From Malonomonas rubra DSM 5091 (GTDB lineage: Bacteria; Desulfobacterota; Desulfuromonadia; Desulfuromonadales; Geopsychrobacteraceae): DNA of 64,000 nt. Shown piece by piece: positions 58,667-64,000 of this stretch. Location: positions 248,001 to 312,000 of the forward strand of contig NZ_FQZT01000001.1 of assembly GCF_900142125.1 (NCBI RefSeq). Direction: 5' to 3'. The notes beneath the pieces were generated by a model that saw only the letters and a program-made list of their open reading frames with translations, ran no database searches and was not told the origin of the DNA. The translations under genes were made by a program, and so were the position numbers. Numbering within the stretch: the first letter of the stretch is position 1; every line of letters starts with the position of its first letter.

Positions 58667-61600
58667 TTAGTGTTCAAGCAACTCGACCGTACTGGTCGGC
58701 TGTAAATCCTTTTGCAATTTTTTTCCACGCCAGAGATAGAAGATCACCGGGTAAACCATCAACTCCATGATCCCCGAAGTGACCACCCCGCCAACCATCG
58801 GCGCGGCGATCCGCTTCATCACGTCGGCTCCTGCGCCGTGACTCCACATGATCGGCAGCAAACCGGCGATAATCACGGCGATGGTCATGATTTTCGGTCG
58901 TATCCGCTTGACCGCACCGTGATGGATCGCCTGTTTCAAATCGCCAAGGTTGTTCATCCGACCGTTGTCACCCCACAACTTGTGCGCCAAATCGAGGTAG
59001 AGCAGCATAACCACCCCGGTTTCAGCATCTAGTCCGGCCAGGGCGATCACCCCGACCCAGACAGCAACCGACATGTTGTAATCGAGCAACCAGAGGAACC
59101 AAAAAGCGCCGACCAACGAGAAAGGTACCGCGAGGAAGACAATAGATGTTTTGATCATCGACTTGGTGCTGGCGTAGATGATGACGAAGATGATCAGCAC
59201 GGTCAGGGGGATGATCACCATGAAGCGCTTTTTCGCCGACTCCATGTATTCGAACTGGCCGCTCCAGACGATGCTGTAACCGGGCGGCAGTTTGATCTGC
59301 TCGCCGACCAGTTCCTGCGCCCACTTGACATAGGTGCCAACGTCGATACCACGCAGGTCAACATAGACCCAGGCGGTCCGGCGAGCGTTCTCGCTTTTGA
59401 TCCCCGGCGGGCCTTTTTTAATCTCGATTTCAGCAAGCTGGGAGATCGGTACATGCTTACCATCCTTCAGCGGCACTAGCACCTGCCCAAGCGCGGTCAG
59501 GTCATTGCGGTAGTCACGCTGGTAGCGGATATTGACCGGATAACGCTCCAGACCTTCGATCGTCTGGGTCACGTTCATGCCACCGATCGCCGCCTGGATG
59601 CTCTCCTGCACGTCAGCTACGGTCAGGCCGTAGCGTGCCGCTTCTGCGCGGTCAATCCTATAGTCGAGGTAATTGCCGCCGACCACCCGCTCGGAAAACG
59701 CGGTCAGGGTGCCGGGCAGATCACGGACTAGCGCCTCGATCTGCTCGCCCAAATCGCTCAAAATCTGCAGGTCCGGGCCCATAATTTTGATTCCCACCGG
59801 GGTCTTGATGCCGGTCGAGAGCATGTCAATACGAGTTTTGATCGGCATGGTCCAGGCATTGGTTAGGCCCGGGAACTGGATAGACTTGTCCAATTCCGCG
59901 ATCAATTTGTCGATCGAAATCGGCTGTTCCTCGGGCCAAATCAGTCGCAGCGGCTTTTTGATCAATTCAAGCGACTCGTCCCAATCGGAATAAAAGCGTG
60001 CGGCCTGCACCTTGCGCCACTCCGATTCCGGCTTCAACATGATAGTGGTCTCCAACATCGACAGCGGTGCCGGGTCAGTCGCGGTTTCTGCCCGGCCAAC
60101 CTTACCGAAGGTGCGCTCCACTTCCGGGAAACGGGCGATAATCCGGTCAGTCTGCTGCAGCAACTCCTTCGCCTTGGTCACTGAAATGCCCGGCATGGTG
60201 GTCGGCATGTAAAGCAGGTCGCCCTCGTAGAGCGGTGGCATAAACTCACTGCCCATTTTCGAAAGTGGATACCAGATCGAGCAGATCAGTAGCAATGCTA
60301 CCAGCAGGGTCAACTTGCGCCAGTTGAGGACAAAGTCGACGACCGGATGATAGATGCGGATCAGCAGCCGGTTAATCGGGTTGGCATGTTCCGGCTTGAT
60401 CTTGCCACGAATAAACCAGCCCATCAGTACCGGCACGATGGTGATCGACAGTAAGGCAGCAGCACCCATCGAGTAGGTTTTGGTGTAAGCGAGCGGTTTG
60501 AACAGACGCCCAGACTGTTCCTGCAGGGCAAACACCGGCACAAAGGAAACGGTAATCACCAGCAGAGAGAAGAACAGGGTCGGGCCGACCTCTTTCGAAG
60601 AATCGAGGATGATCTGCCAGTGAGGCTTTTTACCCTGATCTCGCTCCAGATGCTTGTGGGCATTCTCGATCATGATGATCGCCGCGTCGATCATGGCGCC
60701 GATGGCAATAGCAATGCCTCCGAGACTCATGATGTTGGCGTTGATCCCCTGAGCGTACATAATCAGGAACGCAATCAGGATCGCCACCGGCAGGGTAAAG
60801 ATAGCGACGAAGGCGCTCGGCAGATGGAACAGGAAGAGCGCGGTCACCACCGCAACGACAATACTCTCTTCGAGCAGTTTGTGTTTGAGGGTATCGACCG
60901 CCCGTTCGATCAGGCCGCTGCGATCGTAGACCGGGACGATCTTCACCCCTTCCGGCAAGCCAGACTGCAGCTGCAGCAGCTTCCCTTTGACATTCTCGAT
61001 CGTTTGCAGGGCATTTTCTCCGAAACGCATGACCACGATACCACCGACCGCTTCGCCAGCACCGTCCAACTCGGCTCCACCGCGGCGCAGTTCCGGGCCG
61101 ATAGTCACCCGCGCCAGATCGCGCAGCAGGATCGGTGTACCACGCTGATCGGTGCCGACCACGACCTGTTCCAGGTCATCGGGCGATTGAATATAGCCGA
61201 GACCACGGACCATGAACTCGGTCTCCGCCATCTCGACCAGGCGGCCGCCAACATCATTGTTACTGCGCTGGATCGCCATGCGGATCTGCGGAATGGTCAG
61301 GTGGTAGGCAAGCAGGCGCTGTGGATCGACTTCAACCTGGTACTGTTTGACGTAACCGCCGATACTCGCCACTTCGGAGACACCGTCGACCGCAGTCAGC
61401 TCGTAGCGCAGGAACCAATCCTGAATAGAGCGCAGCTCCTGCAAATCATGACGATCGCTCTCCAGGACATACTCGTAAATCCAGCCAACCCCGGTGGCGT
61501 CCGGACCGAGGCTCGGTGTCACTCCCTTCGGCAACTTGCCGGAAGCGTAGTTCAGGTATTCCAGCACCCGTGATCGGGCCCAGTAGAGATCGGTGCCATC

Positions 61601-61894
61601 CTCGAAAATGATGTAGACAAAGGAGAGACCGAAAAAGGAGAAACCACGCACCGTTTTCGCCTGCGGCACCGCCAGCATCTGGGTGGTCAGCGGATAAGTC
61701 ACTTGGTCCTCGACGACCTGCGGCGCCTGCCCTGCGTACTCGGTAAAAACGATCACCTGCACGTCGGAAAGATCGGGGATGGCGTCGAGTGGCGTATTTT
61801 TCAGGGCATAGATGCCACCAACCAGCAGAAACGCGGTCAGCAGCACGACCATGAATTTATTGCGGATCGACCACTCTATGATTTTTTCCAGCAT
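58667..61894 (-). CDS. cusA: CusA-type heavy-metal RND efflux pump
   Basis: A 1075-residue inner-membrane RND transporter of the heavy-metal (HME) family: LEKIIEWSIRNKFMVVLLTAFLLVGG start, two large periplasmic loops and twelve predicted membrane helices. The TM4 motif is GAMIDAAIIMIENAHKHLE, the form of CusA (Cu/Ag) rather than the DFGxxxDGAxxxVEN of CzcA (Co/Zn/Cd). The segment PIKTRIDMLSTGIKTPVGIKIMG is also CusA-like. It lies between the adaptor gene (20 bases upstream) and the Met/His-rich protein. Cu/Ag specificity is inferred. Confidence 0.95.
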   Translation of the reverse strand: MLEKIIEWSIRNKFMVVLLTAFLLVGGIYALKNTPLDAIPDLSDVQVIVFTEYAGQAPQVVEDQVTYPLTTQMLAVPQAKTVRGFSFFGLSFVYIIFEDGTDLYWARSRVLEYLNYASGKLPKGVTPSLGPDATGVGWIYEYVLESDRHDLQELRSIQDWFLRYELTAVDGVSEVASIGGYVKQYQVEVDPQRLLAYHLTIPQIRMAIQRSNNDVGGRLVEMAETEFMVRGLGYIQSPDDLEQVVVGTDQRGTPILLRDLARVTIGPELRRGGAELDGAGEAVGGIVVMRFGENALQTIENVKGKLLQLQSGLPEGVKIVPVYDRSGLIERAVDTLKHKLLEESIVVAVVTALFLFHLPSAFVAIFTLPVAILIAFLIMYAQGINANIMSLGGIAIAIGAMIDAAIIMIENAHKHLERDQGKKPHWQIILDSSKEVGPTLFFSLLVITVSFVPVFALQEQSGRLFKPLAYTKTYSMGAAALLSITIVPVLMGWFIRGKIKPEHANPINRLLIRIYHPVVDFVLNWRKLTLLVALLLICSIWYPLSKMGSEFMPPLYEGDLLYMPTTMPGISVTKAKELLQQTDRIIARFPEVERTFGKVGRAETATDPAPLSMLETTIMLKPESEWRKVQAARFYSDWDESLELIKKPLRLIWPEEQPISIDKLIAELDKSIQFPGLTNAWTMPIKTRIDMLSTGIKTPVGIKIMGPDLQILSDLGEQIEALVRDLPGTLTAFSERVVGGNYLDYRIDRAEAARYGLTVADVQESIQAAIGGMNVTQTIEGLERYPVNIRYQRDYRNDLTALGQVLVPLKDGKHVPISQLAEIEIKKGPPGIKSENARRTAWVYVDLRGIDVGTYVKWAQELVGEQIKLPPGYSIVWSGQFEYMESAKKRFMVIIPLTVLIIFVIIYASTKSMIKTSIVFLAVPFSLVGAFWFLWLLDYNMSVAVWVGVIALAGLDAETGVVMLLYLDLAHKLWGDNGRMNNLGDLKQAIHHGAVKRIRPKIMTIAVIIAGLLPIMWSHGAGADVMKRIAAPMVGGVVTSGIMELMVYPVIFYLWRGKKLQKDLQPTSTVELLEH

Positions 61895-61915
61895 GGAATT
61901 TATCCTGTCGACCGA

Positions 61916-63424
61916 TTAATTGAACAGCTCTTCCAGACTTTCTGCGCCTGCATCATCGGCGAATAAATCGTCGAGTTCATCTTCGGTATTTCTTTGCGGC
62001 GATTCGGCTCGAGCCGGCTTCATCATCTTCTGGATCGCTTCGCGCAATTTGCTCTCTGAATCGAGCATAAACTGCGCACTGGTTACCACCTGCTCCCCCT
62101 CAAACAGGCCTTGAATAATTTCTATATGACCGTCTTCGCCCTGCAGACCGGTCTTTACCAGGCGCGGTTCAAACCGGCCTGCGACCAACGCAACGAACAC
62201 CGTCTGTTTTTCCCCGGAGTGAAGAATCGCCTCCTGTGGAACAATCAGTGCATCCTGCTTCTGCTCGCCAGCGAGATAAACGGTCACGTACATATCGGGG
62301 CGTAATTCAAAATCGGTATTATCAAACTCGATGCGAGCTTTAACCGTGCGGGTCTTCGGATCAACAAAAGGATAGATGTAACTGACATGAGCGTTCAGGG
62401 TGCGGCCTTTGACATAAGGTAGCTCGACCCGCACTGGTTGCCCCACTTTGATCCAGGGCAGTTGATATTCATAGATATCGGCCATCACCCAAACGCGCGA
62501 CAGATCGGCCAGATCAAGCAGACTCATGCCGGGAGTAACATACATCCCTTCGTTGACCATTTTCATGGTCACCACGCCATCGTAGGGAGCGAACAGGGTC
62601 ACTGTTTTTCTTACCTGACCCATCTTCTCCAGCTGCTCAATCTGCCACTTGCTGACATCCCACAGCTGCAGCCGCTTACGTGAGGATTCAAGCAGTCGTC
62701 TGGCGCTCTCGGAGATCTGCGGGAAGGTACTGTCTTTAAGCGAGTTGTAATTATCGCGCGCCAGCAACAGTTCCTGCTGGGCTGTGACCAGTTCGGGGCT
62801 GTAAATTTCGAGCAGCTTCTGCCCTTTTTTCACTTGCTGCCCAGTTTCGGCAATGTAGAGTTTTTCTACCCAGCCAGCAATCTTGGCGTTGACCACGTAC
62901 TGCTTCGGCTCTTCGTAACTGACCAGACCGACGGTGCGGATCGAGCGGGAAAGATCACCCCGCATCACCCCGACGGTGCGCACGCCCATATTCTGAATCG
63001 TCGTCGGATCGATACTGATTAAAGTCCCTCCAGTCGCCTCATCCTCGTATACTGGAATCAACGCTATCCCCAGCGGCGACTGGCCAGGCTCGTCGCTGAT
63101 ATAGGTCGGGTCATTCGGATCCTGCCAGAACTTGACCTTACGCTCTCCCGTAGCAGCCGCGCTGCCACCGGTTTCTTCCTTCATCGGTGTCAGGTCCATG
63201 TGGCAGATCGGGCACAGCCCCGGCTCATCAACGATGATCATCGGGTGCATGCCACAGGTCCACTTGGTTCCTGCCGCATGGTCATGGTCATCTTCAGCGT
63301 GAACCAGCTCCGTTCCTTGAATCGGCACGTTCCGAAAGCTTAAATCGGTGCTGAGCAGAACCCCAAGTGCCAGCACCAATACAGAGAGACTGGCCAGAGA
63401 AATTTTCCATAGAGTACGCATCAT
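61916..63424 (-). CDS. cusB: CusB-type membrane fusion protein with metal-binding N terminus
   Basis: A 502-residue adaptor. After an N-terminal membrane anchor (about 7-25), a His/Asp-rich stretch (EDDHDHAAG) leads to a small heavy-metal-binding domain with C57, H60, M62 and C71, C74, H75, M76 (TCGMHPM, CPICHMDL). Then come the barrel-sandwich and hairpin regions (AGWVEKLYIAETGQQVKKGQKLLEIYSPELVTAQQELLLAR). The C terminus is Glu/Asp-rich (DELDDLFADD). It joins CusA to the outer-membrane channel. The ATG follows GAAGGA of the cusC gene end. Confidence 0.95.
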   Translation of the reverse strand: MMRTLWKISLASLSVLVLALGVLLSTDLSFRNVPIQGTELVHAEDDHDHAAGTKWTCGMHPMIIVDEPGLCPICHMDLTPMKEETGGSAAATGERKVKFWQDPNDPTYISDEPGQSPLGIALIPVYEDEATGGTLISIDPTTIQNMGVRTVGVMRGDLSRSIRTVGLVSYEEPKQYVVNAKIAGWVEKLYIAETGQQVKKGQKLLEIYSPELVTAQQELLLARDNYNSLKDSTFPQISESARRLLESSRKRLQLWDVSKWQIEQLEKMGQVRKTVTLFAPYDGVVTMKMVNEGMYVTPGMSLLDLADLSRVWVMADIYEYQLPWIKVGQPVRVELPYVKGRTLNAHVSYIYPFVDPKTRTVKARIEFDNTDFELRPDMYVTVYLAGEQKQDALIVPQEAILHSGEKQTVFVALVAGRFEPRLVKTGLQGEDGHIEIIQGLFEGEQVVTSAQFMLDSESKLREAIQKMMKPARAESPQRNTEDELDDLFADDAGAESLEELFN

Positions 63425-64000
63425 CTATCCTTCTTCGGAATTCAGGTAAACCGGCAGCAGATCAATCTCCAAACCTGCTGCGGCCTCAATCGCTGCCAAG
63501 CTACGCTGCTGGTCACTGATCGCTTTGATGTGATCGATCTGGTAACTGTAGAGAGTCATCAGTGAATCGAGCAGATCGAGAAAATCGACTTTATCGACCT
63601 GGTAAGCACTGAGAGTTGCCTGAAAGGTCTGATCTGCCTGTGGGATAATCCCACTCTGATAAAGTTCGGCCAGTTTCCCGCTTTGTTGATAACGAGTCAG
63701 GGCGCGATGAATTGCTAAATCAACCTTTATGCCGAAATCATTGCGCTCCTGGATAACTTGACGCAGTGCAGAATCAGCTTCAGCTTTTGCAGCGGCTCGA
63801 CGTTCCCGGCGTACAGGCAGGTTGAAACTGATACCAACTACGCCAGCATCATCCTCTTCCGGCTCATAACGATAGGCAGCAAACAGGGTGAAGTCAGGCC
63901 AGTCATCAAGTTTTGCCAAGGTTCTATTTGTCTCAAACGCTTCAATCAAAGCCTCGTAGGCAGTGAACATTGGTCGTCTGGAGTCAACATTCTGCTGCAA
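63425..64000 (-). CDS. cusC: TolC-family outer-membrane efflux protein (CusC-like), C-terminal part
   Basis: The last 191 codons lie in the window; the start is beyond the right edge. Long helices with TolC-type features: NLPVRRERRAAAKAEADSALRQV, LTRYQQSGKLAELYQSGIIPQADQTFQATLSAYQVDKVDFLDLLDSL. It forms the outer-membrane exit of the metal-efflux complex. Its stop is directly followed by the cusB ATG, so the order is cusC-cusB-cusA. Confidence 0.9.
   Translation of the reverse strand: MQQNVDSRRPMFTAYEALIEAFETNRTLAKLDDWPDFTLFAAYRYEPEEDDAGVVGISFNLPVRRERRAAAKAEADSALRQVIQERNDFGIKVDLAIHRALTRYQQSGKLAELYQSGIIPQADQTFQATLSAYQVDKVDFLDLLDSLMTLYSYQIDHIKAISDQQRSLAAIEAAAGLEIDLLPVYLNSEEG

Overview
The window reads as chromosomal DNA of an acetate-oxidising, iron/sulfur-reducing type deltaproteobacterium (Desulfuromonadales: Desulfuromonas, Geobacter, Pelobacter relatives). 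This is an inference from gene content and order: AcnB, a four-subunit 2-oxoglutarate:ferredoxin oxidoreductase (korDABC) next to an LDH-like malate dehydrogenase, the ilvD-ilvB-ilvH-ilvC-psd-pssA order, many small ferredoxins and a PilY1-type minor pilin cluster. No rRNA, tRNA, CRISPR array, insertion sequence or prophage was seen.

Layout. 1-8.2 kb (minus): a type IV pilus minor-pilin/PilY1 operon (pilV, pilW, pilX, pilY1, an Ig-domain protein, and the first 22 codons of another prepilin cut by the window edge), preceded by an NtrB/PilS-like histidine kinase. 8.3-10.9 kb (plus): ferredoxin, lipoprotein, HD-domain protein, DedA protein and YceH protein. 11-18.8 kb (minus): acnB, an FKBP-type isomerase, korDABC and mdh, the carbon core of the oxidative TCA cycle. 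19.1-28 kb (minus): LysM lipoprotein, aspS, hisS, a response-regulator diguanylate cyclase, comEC, fructose-1,6-bisphosphatase. 28.2-34.1 kb: a small coiled-coil protein, then a minus operon of a TPR metallopeptidase, CysZ-like protein, epimerase and pepN. 34.2-41 kb (minus): branched-chain amino acid synthesis coupled to phosphatidylethanolamine synthesis. 41.1-49.7 kb (minus): the translation/envelope block rpsB-tsf-pyrH-frr-ferredoxin-uppS-cdsA-dxr-rseP-tsaB plus a DUF465 protein. 49.9-52.2 kb (plus): lptF-lptG. 52.3-57.7 kb: ahcY, a GAF protein in an AT-rich patch, a glycosyltransferase, enolase. 57.9-64 kb: a small membrane protein, then a CusCBA-type heavy-metal efflux system with a Met/His-rich periplasmic protein.

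Most gene functions are familiar. The more unusual signals are regulatory or at the edge of standard gene calling. acnB and mdh share an operator (core TGTATAC-N-GTATACA) at an identical 15-bp distance from a -35 box, and a half-like site with extra repeats lies upstream of kor. cdsA appears to start at AUU. lptF has a promoter so close to its ATG that its mRNA may be leaderless, with a palindrome between -35 and -10. A 54-residue ferredoxin is hidden between frr and uppS. A truncated prepilin gene overlaps the Ig-domain gene by one base at the window edge. No clearly new multi-gene system was found; the shared TCA operator is the best lead.
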